Part shown: piece by piece, positions 25,975 to 34,024 of the stretch
Position numbering within the stretch: position 1 is the first letter of the stretch
Layout: each line of letters starts with the position of its first letter
Assembly (NCBI GenBank): GCA_965222335.1
Contig: OZ244944.1
Coordinates: forward strand, 806,001-870,000
DNA from: G965222335 sp965222335
Lineage (GTDB): Bacteria > Pseudomonadota > Gammaproteobacteria > Pseudomonadales > Halieaceae
DNA length: 64,000 bases
Reading direction: 5' to 3'
Made by a program: the position numbers and the translations under genes
Notes under the pieces: generated by a model
The model's database searches: none
What the model saw: the letters and a program-made list of their open reading frames with translations, nothing else
Told to the model about the DNA's origin: nothing

Positions 25975-28035
25975 ATGCATTACTTCGTTACCGGCGGCAC
26001 CGGCTTTATCGGACGCTTTCTGATTCCACGCCTGCTGGACCGGGGTGGCAAGGTATTCCTGCTGGTGCGACCCGCCTCGGTGAACAAGGTTGTCGCGCTG
26101 CGCGAACTCTGGGGGGCCACCGAAGAACAGGTCGTGCCGGTGGAAGGTGATATCAGCCGCCCGCGCCTGGGCGTCAAACCCGCCTGGATCAAGGCCCACG
26201 CCGGCAAGATAGATCACTTCTTTCACCTCGCCGCAATTTACGACATGAAGGCAGATGCGGAGAGCCAGCGCGTAAGCAACGTGGAGGGCACGCGCCAGGC
26301 CCTGTCCCTCGGACGCGCGCTGCGCGTGGGCTGCTTCCACCAGGTCAGCTCCATTGCCGCGGCAGGCCTCTACGACGGCACCTTTACCGAGGACATGTTC
26401 GAGGAGGCGGGGGACCTCGATCACCCCTACTTCCTCACCAAGCACGAATCGGAGGGGCTGGTGCGCCGGGAAAAGAAAATCAACTGGCGCATCTATCGCC
26501 CGGGCATGGTCGTGGGACATTCCAGGACCGGCGAGATGGACAAGATCGACGGGCCCTATTACTTCTTCGACACCCTGCGCAACCTGAGCTCGGTGGTGCC
26601 CGAGGGCTTCCCGCTGCTGATCAACAAGGCGGGGCTGCTGAACATCGTCCCGGTGGATTACGTCGCCGATGCAATCGACCACCTGGCCCACATCCCCGAC
26701 CTCGACAGCGAGTGCTTTTTTATCACCGACCCCGATGGCATCCGCGTGGGCGACCTCCTGAAAACGCTGATGCGCGTGGCCCACGGGCCCGGCCTGCGCA
26801 CGCTGGATTCCTCCCTGGCGGACCGGCTCACCCGGCTCGCGGGCTCCACCGTTAACCGCCTGCCGCCGGTGAAAAAATTCGGTGAACGCGTGGTGGAGCG
26901 GATGGGCATCCCCGCGCAGGTGATCGGCTACATCAACTACCCCACCCACTTTGACTCCTCGCGCACCCGCCGCCTGCTGGCGGAGGCGGACATCCACTGC
27001 CCGCCCTTCGAGTCCTACGCGCCCGTGCTGTGGGAATACTGGCTGAACTTCATGCACAAGGACGCCCCTTCCCTGACCTCGGAAGTGGATGGCCTGTTCA
27101 ACCGCCTGATCGGTCGCCCCTCCCTCGCCGCGCTGCGGCGCCGGGTCAAGGGCAAGGTCGTGGTAGTCACCGGCGCGACCTCGGGCATCGGCCGTGAGTG
27201 CGCCCTGCGACTCGCCCAGGCCGGGGCCGAGGTCGCGCTGGTGGCGCGCACGGTCGAGAAGCTGGACGAAACCCTGACAGAAATCGCCGACATGGGGGGC
27301 AGCGCCACGGCTTTTCCCTGTGATGTCTCCTCGCCGGAAGACTGTGACCGGCTGGTTGCCTCGGTCCTGGAACGTTTCGGCCAGGTCGACGTCCTGATCA
27401 ACAACGCCGGCCGCTCCATCCGGCGCTCCGTACGCTACAGCTACGATCGCTTCCACGATTTCGAACGCACCATGCAACTCAATTATTTTGGCGCCCTGCG
27501 CCTGATCCTGGGATTCCTGCCCTCGATGGAGGAGCAGAAGCACGGCCAGATCATCAACATCTCCTCGATCGGCGTCCTGACCAGCCCGCCCCGCTTCTCC
27601 GCCTACGTGGCCTCCAAGGCGGCCCTGGACGCGTTCAGCCTCTGCGCGGCACCGGAGTTTGACCGCGACAACATCGAGTTCACCACCATCCATATGCCGC
27701 TGGTGCGCACCCCCATGATCGCACCCACGGGCCTGTACAAGGCTTTCCCCACCCTGTCGCCAGAGCAGGCCCGGGACCTGGTGATGAAAGCGATCGTAAC
27801 GCGCACACGCCGGGTCTCCACCAACCTCGGGGTGGCGGGGGCCGTGGCCCAGGCGACCCTCCCAAGGGTCACCGAGGCCTTCCTCAGCCAGGCCTACGAC
27901 CTGTTCCCCGACTCGCCTGCCGCCCGCGGCCTGAGCGAGGAAGAGGCGGCCCGCGAGCGCGCCGAGATCCCCTCCTCCCGGCTGGCCCTGGCGCAGAAAA
28001 TTTTCTCCCAGGTCATGCGCGGCGTGCACTGGTAG
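25975..28035 (+). CDS. Bifunctional fatty acyl-CoA reductase (alcohol-forming, Marinobacter Maqu_2507 type)
   Basis: A 686-residue fusion of two SDR domains. The N-terminal extended SDR (about 1-370) has GGTGFIGRFL and the YFLTK active-site motif; the C-terminal classical SDR (about 383-620) has TGATSGIGRE and YVASK. Order, length and stretches such as HLAAIYDMKADAESQRV, FERTMQLNYFGALRL and NISSIGVLTSPPRFSAYV match, from memory, the Marinobacter enzyme that reduces fatty acyl-CoA to fatty alcohol in two NADPH steps. That is the first step of wax-ester formation. GAGGTG precedes the start. No wax synthase gene is in the window. It is divergent from the DUF1302 cluster. Confidence 0.88.
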   Translation: MHYFVTGGTGFIGRFLIPRLLDRGGKVFLLVRPASVNKVVALRELWGATEEQVVPVEGDISRPRLGVKPAWIKAHAGKIDHFFHLAAIYDMKADAESQRVSNVEGTRQALSLGRALRVGCFHQVSSIAAAGLYDGTFTEDMFEEAGDLDHPYFLTKHESEGLVRREKKINWRIYRPGMVVGHSRTGEMDKIDGPYYFFDTLRNLSSVVPEGFPLLINKAGLLNIVPVDYVADAIDHLAHIPDLDSECFFITDPDGIRVGDLLKTLMRVAHGPGLRTLDSSLADRLTRLAGSTVNRLPPVKKFGERVVERMGIPAQVIGYINYPTHFDSSRTRRLLAEADIHCPPFESYAPVLWEYWLNFMHKDAPSLTSEVDGLFNRLIGRPSLAALRRRVKGKVVVVTGATSGIGRECALRLAQAGAEVALVARTVEKLDETLTEIADMGGSATAFPCDVSSPEDCDRLVASVLERFGQVDVLINNAGRSIRRSVRYSYDRFHDFERTMQLNYFGALRLILGFLPSMEEQKHGQIINISSIGVLTSPPRFSAYVASKAALDAFSLCAAPEFDRDNIEFTTIHMPLVRTPMIAPTGLYKAFPTLSPEQARDLVMKAIVTRTRRVSTNLGVAGAVAQATLPRVTEAFLSQAYDLFPDSPAARGLSEEEAARERAEIPSSRLALAQKIFSQVMRGVHW

Positions 28036-28124
28036 GCCAGCGCGGTCTGCGATGGCAAAATCGCACCTGCCCGGGGCGCAAGATTGCGGCAAGCGGGCTG
28101 TAGTCCTGATAAGGTAGGGGCTCC

Positions 28125-29342
28125 ATGCTCGCAAGCCGGTTTCCCAACGTGACACGACTCCTGCCCCTGGTGTTTATCCTGCTGGCCTCGCCGGTTGCGG
28201 CCGCGGCCAACGACGCCGAATTCACTGCCTGTCTCGCATCGCTGCAAACACGCGCCACCGAGGCCGGCCTGCCCGCTGAGTTGGTGAATGCCGTGGTTCC
28301 CTCACTCGAGGCCCAGGAACGGGTGATCAGCCTGGACCGCAAGCAGCCGGAATTCGTACAGACCTTTTCCGATTACCTGGGAGCCAGGGTCACGCCGGCG
28401 CGGGTCGAGCGCGGCCGGGCGCTGCTGGCCGAGCACCGGGAGTTTCTGCTCAATCTGCAGGCGCGCTATGGGGTCCCGCCCCAGTACCTGGTCGCCTTCT
28501 GGGGCCTGGAGACCAATTTCGGCAGCTACCTCGGCAAGATGCCCACCCTGGACTCCCTCGCGACCCTGGCCTGCGACCCGCGGCGTAGCGACTTCTTTAC
28601 CGGTGAATTCATTGATGCCCTGCGGCTGATGCAGCGAGAGTCCCTGAGCCCGGGGGAAATGCGCGGCTCCTGGGCCGGTGCCATGGGGCACACCCAGTTT
28701 ATGCCATCCTCTTACCTGCAGTACGCCGTGGACGGTGACGGCGACGGGCGCATCAACCTCTGGCAGAGCGAGCGGGACGCGCTGGCTTCCGGCGCCAACT
28801 ACCTGCGCAATATCGGCTGGCAACCGGGGCTGCGGTGGGGACGTGAAGTCCGCGCAGAGGCTGACTTTCCTTTCGAGCTAGCCGGCCGCCAGCAGCCCCG
28901 TCCGCTGGACGAGTGGACGCAGCTGGGCCTGCGCCGGGCCAACGGCGCGGCTCTGCCACAGGCGGATGTAGAAGCCGCCCTAATCCTGCCGGCCGGTTAT
29001 CGCGGGCCCGCCTTCCTGGTGTATGCCAACTTTCACGTGATCATGCGCTGGAACCGGTCGGAGCTGTACGCCATCTCCGTGGGCCACCTGGCGGACCGTA
29101 TCGCCGGCGCCGGCACCCTGAGCGCCGCCCTCGGCAACGAGGCGCCCCTGCGCAACGCCGACATATCCCGCGCCCAGGCCACCCTGAATGCACTGGGCTT
29201 TGATGCGGGGCCGGTAGATGGCGTGCTCGGCTCGGGCACGCGCCAGGCCCTGCGTGATTACCAGCTCGCCAACCAGCTGATAGCCGACGGCTATCCGAAT
29301 CCACAAACCCTGGAGCACATCGCCACCAATGCCCCTGAGTAA
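28125..29342 (+). CDS. mltB: MltB-type lytic murein transglycosylase with peptidoglycan-binding domain
   Basis: A 405-residue periplasmic enzyme. The signal peptide is about residues 1-27. The SLT_2 domain has the catalytic Glu in FWGLETNFGSYLG (about residue 128) and AGAMGHTQFMPSSYL. The C-terminal PG_binding_1 domain (about 345-400) reads LNALGFDAGPVDGVLG. It cuts glycan strands leaving 1,6-anhydro ends. The gene overlaps the following Bax-like gene by 14 bp, giving a wall-remodelling operon. No lipobox is present, so it is probably soluble rather than an outer-membrane lipoprotein like E. coli MltB. Confidence 0.9.
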   Translation: MLASRFPNVTRLLPLVFILLASPVAAAANDAEFTACLASLQTRATEAGLPAELVNAVVPSLEAQERVISLDRKQPEFVQTFSDYLGARVTPARVERGRALLAEHREFLLNLQARYGVPPQYLVAFWGLETNFGSYLGKMPTLDSLATLACDPRRSDFFTGEFIDALRLMQRESLSPGEMRGSWAGAMGHTQFMPSSYLQYAVDGDGDGRINLWQSERDALASGANYLRNIGWQPGLRWGREVRAEADFPFELAGRQQPRPLDEWTQLGLRRANGAALPQADVEAALILPAGYRGPAFLVYANFHVIMRWNRSELYAISVGHLADRIAGAGTLSAALGNEAPLRNADISRAQATLNALGFDAGPVDGVLGSGTRQALRDYQLANQLIADGYPNPQTLEHIATNAPE

Positions 29343-30135
29343 TCCCTTCACGCGAGTACCCGGAAAGTTTCGCCCCCTCGCTTACATAGCCGCTGCGGTC
29401 TCGCTGCTTGCCCTCGTCTGGATACTCAGCCTCGCGCTGCGCCCGGAATTCCCTCCCCTGCCGGACTTTGCCGCGATCGAGGACGTCGGGGAGATGAAAC
29501 GGGCGTTCTACGGCTACATGACACCGATCGTGCAACACCAGAACAGTGAGATTCGGACCCAGCGGGCGCGCCTGCTGGAACTGGACCGGGCCTACCGGGA
29601 TGAAGCCACCCTCTCCCGCCGCGACCGCCGCTGGCTCAACGATCTGGCGCTGGAGTACGAGATCGATGCGCCCGGGGAAGTCGAAGCGGAGACCTTGCTC
29701 AACACGCTCAAGCTGCGGGTGGATATTATCCCGCTGGAGCTGGCCCTCACCCAGGCCGCCAAGGAGTCCGGCTGGGGTCGCTCGCGCTTTGCGGTAGAGG
29801 CCAACAACCTGTTCGGGCAGTGGTGCTACGATCCCGGCTGCGGCATCGTCCCGGCCAATCGCGCAGCCGGCGCCAGCCACGAGGTACGTGAATTCCGCAG
29901 CGTCTCGGAGGCGGTGCGCCGCTATATGAACAACCTGAACAGCCACGAGCGATACCTTGAATTCCGCCTGCTGCGCCAGAAGTTGCGCCGCGAGGACGCG
30001 CCTGTGACCGGGCTGGCCCTGGCCGACGGTCTGCTTTACTACTCCCAGCGTCGCGAGGTCTACGTCCAGCGCCTGAAATCCATGATCAGGCAATACCGCG
30101 AGCTGGAGCCGGAGCTCAACCAGGAGAACGCATAA
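29329..30135 (+). CDS. Bax-like glucosaminidase-domain membrane protein
   Basis: A 268-residue protein with one N-terminal membrane helix (about 17-37) and a periplasmic GH73-type glucosaminidase domain. The presumed catalytic Glu is in TQAAKESGWGRSRFA, followed by NNLFGQWCYDPGCGIVP. This matches the Bax family found in Proteobacteria. It would cleave peptidoglycan glycan strands near the inner membrane. Overlaps of 14 bp with MltB and one base with the deacetylase place it in the middle of a three-gene cell-wall operon. Confidence 0.87.
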   Translation: MPLSNPFTRVPGKFRPLAYIAAAVSLLALVWILSLALRPEFPPLPDFAAIEDVGEMKRAFYGYMTPIVQHQNSEIRTQRARLLELDRAYRDEATLSRRDRRWLNDLALEYEIDAPGEVEAETLLNTLKLRVDIIPLELALTQAAKESGWGRSRFAVEANNLFGQWCYDPGCGIVPANRAAGASHEVREFRSVSEAVRRYMNNLNSHERYLEFRLLRQKLRREDAPVTGLALADGLLYYSQRREVYVQRLKSMIRQYRELEPELNQENA

Positions 30136-31217
30136 TGCGCCGGCTGTTCCTGGCGCTGCTGCTCGCGGGCCTCTTCCTGCCGGGCCTCTCCATACCGGCC
30201 ATGGCCGCCGACCACGGCGTGATCCTGCTGTACCACCACGTGGCCACCGACACCCCGCCCAGCACCAGCGTCAGCCCGGACCGGTTCGAGGAGCAACTCG
30301 ACTTTCTGCAGCGCGAGGGTTACGTCGTGCTTCCCCTGCACGAGCTGCTGGACGGTCTGTACCGGGATGGCCCGGCAATTCCCGACAAGGCCGTGGCCAT
30401 CACCTTCGATGACGCCTACCAGTCCGTCATCGACACCGCCTACCCGATGCTCGCCCGACGCGATATGCCCTTTACCGTGTTTGTCGCCACCGACGCCATC
30501 GACCAGGGTTATGCTGGTTACATGGACTGGAAAGACCTGCGCAAGCTGCACGCGTCGCGACTGGGCGATCTGGGGGCTCACTCGGTCTCACATGGGCACC
30601 TGCTGCAGGGCAGCGCCGACCCGGACCAGCGGGACCAATGGAGTGAAAGCGCCGGTCGGGAAATCGACGACAGCGTCAGCCGGCTGCAGGCGCAGGTGCC
30701 CGGCCTGGCGGTGCGCAGCTTCGCCTATCCCTTTGGCGAATGGCATCCGCCGCTGGCCAGCCTCGTCAACAAGCGTGGGCTGTACGGCCTGGCCCAGCAC
30801 TCGGGCGCGGTCGGCGCGGGGGTGCCCGACACGGCCATCCCGCGTTTCCCTATCTCCTCGGGCTACGCGGACATGCAACGACTGCGCAACGCCCTGCAGT
30901 CGCGACCCCTGCCGGTCACGGCAATCGACAGCGGACCGGTATTTATCAGCGGCGGGCAGCCCGCGCCGGAACACTTGAGTTTCCGGCTCCAGGCAGGCGA
31001 TTTCGATCGCGCCGCGCTCGCCTGCTATGCCGCCTCTGGGGATCGCCTGTCGCTCACGCACAAGGATGACCGGGTGCAGGTTGCACTGCCGGCACTGCAA
31101 GCGGGCCGCAACAAGGTAAACTGTACCGCACCGTCAACGGCCAACCGCGGCGAATTCTACTGGTTCTCCCGGCAATGGGTGGTCGCAGATGACGCCGGCA
31201 GCTGGCTGCAGCGATAA
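30135..31217 (+). CDS. Secreted polysaccharide deacetylase (NodB/CE4)
   Basis: A 360-residue exported protein (signal to about residue 25). The NodB core starts at HGVILLYHHV, with the catalytic AITFDDAY motif (Asp-Asp near 90) and GAHSVSHGHLL supplying the metal-binding His pair. These enzymes remove N-acetyl groups from glycans such as peptidoglycan or poly-GlcNAc. A C-terminal region of about 110 residues after the core is not a standard CE4 part and looks like a beta-rich add-on. The position behind two murein hydrolases points to peptidoglycan or exopolysaccharide tailoring (inference). Confidence 0.87.
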   Translation: MRRLFLALLLAGLFLPGLSIPAMAADHGVILLYHHVATDTPPSTSVSPDRFEEQLDFLQREGYVVLPLHELLDGLYRDGPAIPDKAVAITFDDAYQSVIDTAYPMLARRDMPFTVFVATDAIDQGYAGYMDWKDLRKLHASRLGDLGAHSVSHGHLLQGSADPDQRDQWSESAGREIDDSVSRLQAQVPGLAVRSFAYPFGEWHPPLASLVNKRGLYGLAQHSGAVGAGVPDTAIPRFPISSGYADMQRLRNALQSRPLPVTAIDSGPVFISGGQPAPEHLSFRLQAGDFDRAALACYAASGDRLSLTHKDDRVQVALPALQAGRNKVNCTAPSTANRGEFYWFSRQWVVADDAGSWLQR

Positions 31218-31268
31218 ACTCGCGCGCTGCGACGGGACTCAAATCAACACCCGAATGAGATATCCAGA

Positions 31269-31715
31269 ATGAAAGTGCACCCCCGAAGCGACTGGTCCCA
31301 GTCCCAGATTGAGGACTTCCTGCAGCAGTCCGTCATACCCATAAGGATTGCCTGCGTCAGCAAGGACGGATTCCCGGTAGTGGCCTCCCTCTGGTTTTTC
31401 TATGCGGATGACGCCCTCTGGTCAGCCACCCACAAGAACGCTTTTATCGTGCGTCAGCTGGAGCGCAGCCCCAAGGCAGGATTTGAAATCGCGACCAACG
31501 ATTACCCCTACCGCGGCGTGCGCGGCAAGGCTGATGCCAGCGTGACCCGGGAGGGTGCCAAGGCAGTGCTGGCGCGCCTGATTGATCGCTACCTCGGCGA
31601 CAGCAACCAGGAGCTGGCCAAGTGGCTGCTCGGCCGCGCGGAGGACGAGTACGTGATCAGATTATCCCCCCGGCGGATCAACGCCTGGGATTTCTCCCGC
31701 CGCATGGAGGGCTGA
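31269..31715 (+). CDS. Pyridoxamine 5'-phosphate oxidase-family (FMN split-barrel) protein
   Basis: A 148-residue split-barrel protein with the family opening IPIRIACVSKDGFPVVASLWFFYADDALW and a YPYRGVRGKADASV segment. Such proteins bind FMN, F420 or heme and do not usually make pyridoxal phosphate. It follows the cell-wall operon by 51 bp. A 206-bp gap before the ABC transporter genes contains no recognisable gene. The specific reaction is unknown. Confidence 0.78.
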   Translation: MKVHPRSDWSQSQIEDFLQQSVIPIRIACVSKDGFPVVASLWFFYADDALWSATHKNAFIVRQLERSPKAGFEIATNDYPYRGVRGKADASVTREGAKAVLARLIDRYLGDSNQELAKWLLGRAEDEYVIRLSPRRINAWDFSRRMEG

Positions 31716-31921
31716 CCCTGAAGCAGCGCCATTCGCCAGGCAACAGCCCGGGGAACGGTCCTGGCAGGCCACGCCCTGCGCTTTTGTGTCTCGCTCGCTT
31801 GTGGCACTATGCCGGCTTCAGCCATCCACCTGCAAAGCCAATGGCGACTGGCAATACTCCCTGCATCACTTACATGCCCCGGTCGCGCGCCTGCGCATGT
31901 GCCACGCGGTCGGGGTGCTGA

Positions 31922-32944
31922 GTGCGCGACTACTTTCTCCGCCGCCTGTTTCTGGTCATTCCCACACTGCTGGGTATCACCATTATTGTCTTTGCCGTCA
32001 CCCGGCTGGTGCCCGGTGGGCCGCTGGAGCGGGCCATCATGGAGGCGCAGCAGATGGACGCCTCGGGCGGAAGCAGCAGCCAGGCCGTGGGCCAGGGGAT
32101 GGCGATTTCCGAGGCACAGCTACAGAAGCTCAAGGAATACTACGGCCTCGACAAACCGATACTGCAAAGTTATGCCGAGTGGCTGGGAAAAGTGCTGCGC
32201 GGTGACCTTGGCACGTCCTATCGCTACAACGAACCCGTGTGGGACGTGATCCAGGACCGGTTCCCGGTATCGCTCTACTACGGCCTGGTAACCCTGGTCC
32301 TCACCTATGGCATCTGTATTCCGCTGGGAATCCTCAAGGCGGTGCGCCACCGCACGGTGGTGGACAACGTGACCTCGGTGCTTATTTTCATCGGCTATGC
32401 AATACCCAGCTACGCCCTGGGCTCGCTCCTGCTGCTGTATTTCTCGGTGCGCCTGGAATGGTTCCCGATGGGTGGCTTTGTCAGCTACGACTTCCGGGAG
32501 AAGGACACGCTGGGGCAGATCGGGGACCTGCTCTACCACTCGGCGCTGCCACTGGTTTGTTACATGGTGGGCTCTTTCGCGCTGGTGACCATGCTGCTCA
32601 AAAACCACCTGATGGACAACCTGGCCGCCGACTATATTCGCACTGCGGTGGCCAAGGGTGTCTCCTTCCGCAAGTCGGTAACGCGCCACGCCATGCGCAA
32701 CTCGCTGATCCCCATTGCCACCACCTTTGGCCAGAACATTACCCTGCTGGTCTCCGGCGCCTTCCTGATCGAGACCATCTTTGATATCGACGGTTTCGGC
32801 CTGCTGGGCCTGACTGCGGTGCTGGACCGTGACTATCCGGTGGTGATGGGCGTGGTATTGCTCACCAGCCTGCTGATGCTGATTGGCAATATCCTGTCTG
32901 ACATGCTGGTCGCGCTGGTGGACCCCCGGGTGAGGTTCCAGTAG
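31922..32944 (+). CDS. Oligopeptide/microcin C-type ABC transporter permease (YejB-like)
   Basis: A 340-residue inner-membrane permease that starts with GTG at 31922 (MRDYFLRRLFLVIPTLLGIT). It has about six helices and the cytoplasmic EAA-like loop YIRTAVAKGVSFRKSVTRHA that contacts the ATPase. A hydrophilic insert with Gln and Ser residues (about 40-70) after the first helix is typical of YejB. It opens a five-gene operon (permease, permease, binding protein, ATPase, ATPase) spaced by no more than 10 bp. Confidence 0.9.
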   Translation: MRDYFLRRLFLVIPTLLGITIIVFAVTRLVPGGPLERAIMEAQQMDASGGSSSQAVGQGMAISEAQLQKLKEYYGLDKPILQSYAEWLGKVLRGDLGTSYRYNEPVWDVIQDRFPVSLYYGLVTLVLTYGICIPLGILKAVRHRTVVDNVTSVLIFIGYAIPSYALGSLLLLYFSVRLEWFPMGGFVSYDFREKDTLGQIGDLLYHSALPLVCYMVGSFALVTMLLKNHLMDNLAADYIRTAVAKGVSFRKSVTRHAMRNSLIPIATTFGQNITLLVSGAFLIETIFDIDGFGLLGLTAVLDRDYPVVMGVVLLTSLLMLIGNILSDMLVALVDPRVRFQ

Positions 32945-32946
32945 TC

Positions 32947-34014
32947 ATGTTGAGGCTGAATCCCCAGACGCGCAAAAAGCTCAAGCGCTTCCGCGAGATC
33001 AAGCGCGGCTACTACAGCTTCTTGCTGCTGGCCGGGCTCGTGGTCCTGCTCTGTTTCGGGGAGCTGTTGGTCAATAACCGCGCCCTGGTCGTGCAGTACG
33101 AGGGGGAACTGTATTTCCCCACCTATACCGCGTTTCACCCGGGTACGGATTTTGGTCTCGACTACAGCTACGAGACCAATTACCGGGAACTGCAGGCGCA
33201 TTTCCAGGAACAGGATGCGGGCAACTGGGTCCTGATGCCCCTGGTACCCTACAGCCCCTATGAGAACGACAGCCAGGACGGCGTGTTCAAACCCAACCCG
33301 CCTTCGGCAGAGAACCAGCATTACCTGGGCACGGACACCACCAGCCGGGATATTCTCGCGCGCCTGTTCTACGGCACCCGCATTGCCCTGATCTTTGCTG
33401 CGGCTTACACCATCAGTGTCTACCTGATCGGCATATCCGTGGGCTGTGCCATGGGCTATTTCGGCGGCGCCTTTGACCTGTTTTTCCAGCGCGCCATCGA
33501 GATCTGGTCCAACATCCCCTTCCTGTACATGGTCATTATCGTGTTCTCGGTGATTCCGTCGAGTTTCTCCGTGCCCACGCGAATTGCCATTCTGCTGATC
33601 GTGATGGTGCTGTTCTCCTGGACCTCGATGACCTACAACATGCGCACCGAGACCTACAAGGAAAAGTCCCGGGATTACGTGGCCGCGGCGCGCGTCGCCG
33701 GCGCCACCGACACGCGCATCATCTTCCGCCACATCCTGCCCAATGTTCTGTCGACGCTGATTACCCTGATGCCCTTCGTGGTGGTCGCGGCCATTTCCGC
33801 GATCACCGCCCTGGACTTCCTGGGCTTTGGCCTGCCCGCGCCGACACCGAGCCTGGGAGAACTGCTCAAGCAGGGCACTGCCAACCTGCGCACCGCCCCC
33901 TGGATCGTCTCCGCCGCCTTCACCACGCTGGTCGTCCTCCTGACCCTGATAACCTTTATCGGCGAGGCAGTCCGGGAATCCTTTGACCCCAAGAAATTTA
34001 CCATCTATCGCTGA
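32947..34014 (+). CDS. ABC transporter permease (YejE-like)
   Basis: A 355-residue second permease of the peptide transporter. A basic N-terminus precedes TM1, a long periplasmic segment (about 45-125) follows, then five helices with the EAA loop DYVAAARVAGATDTRIIFRHI and the DFLGFGLPAPTPSLGELL motif near the end. The long periplasmic loop after TM1 distinguishes YejE/OppC types. It begins 2 bp after the YejB-like stop and pairs with it as the membrane core. Confidence 0.9.
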   Translation: MLRLNPQTRKKLKRFREIKRGYYSFLLLAGLVVLLCFGELLVNNRALVVQYEGELYFPTYTAFHPGTDFGLDYSYETNYRELQAHFQEQDAGNWVLMPLVPYSPYENDSQDGVFKPNPPSAENQHYLGTDTTSRDILARLFYGTRIALIFAAAYTISVYLIGISVGCAMGYFGGAFDLFFQRAIEIWSNIPFLYMVIIVFSVIPSSFSVPTRIAILLIVMVLFSWTSMTYNMRTETYKEKSRDYVAAARVAGATDTRIIFRHILPNVLSTLITLMPFVVVAAISAITALDFLGFGLPAPTPSLGELLKQGTANLRTAPWIVSAAFTTLVVLLTLITFIGEAVRESFDPKKFTIYR

Positions 34015-34024
34015 GGCTGATGAC

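Noticed and set aside
25846..28155. Very long open frame on the minus strand opposite the acyl-CoA reductase
   Set aside because: It is the antisense of a clearly real gene. High-GC codon bias keeps antisense frames open, and the product is low-complexity with no domain.
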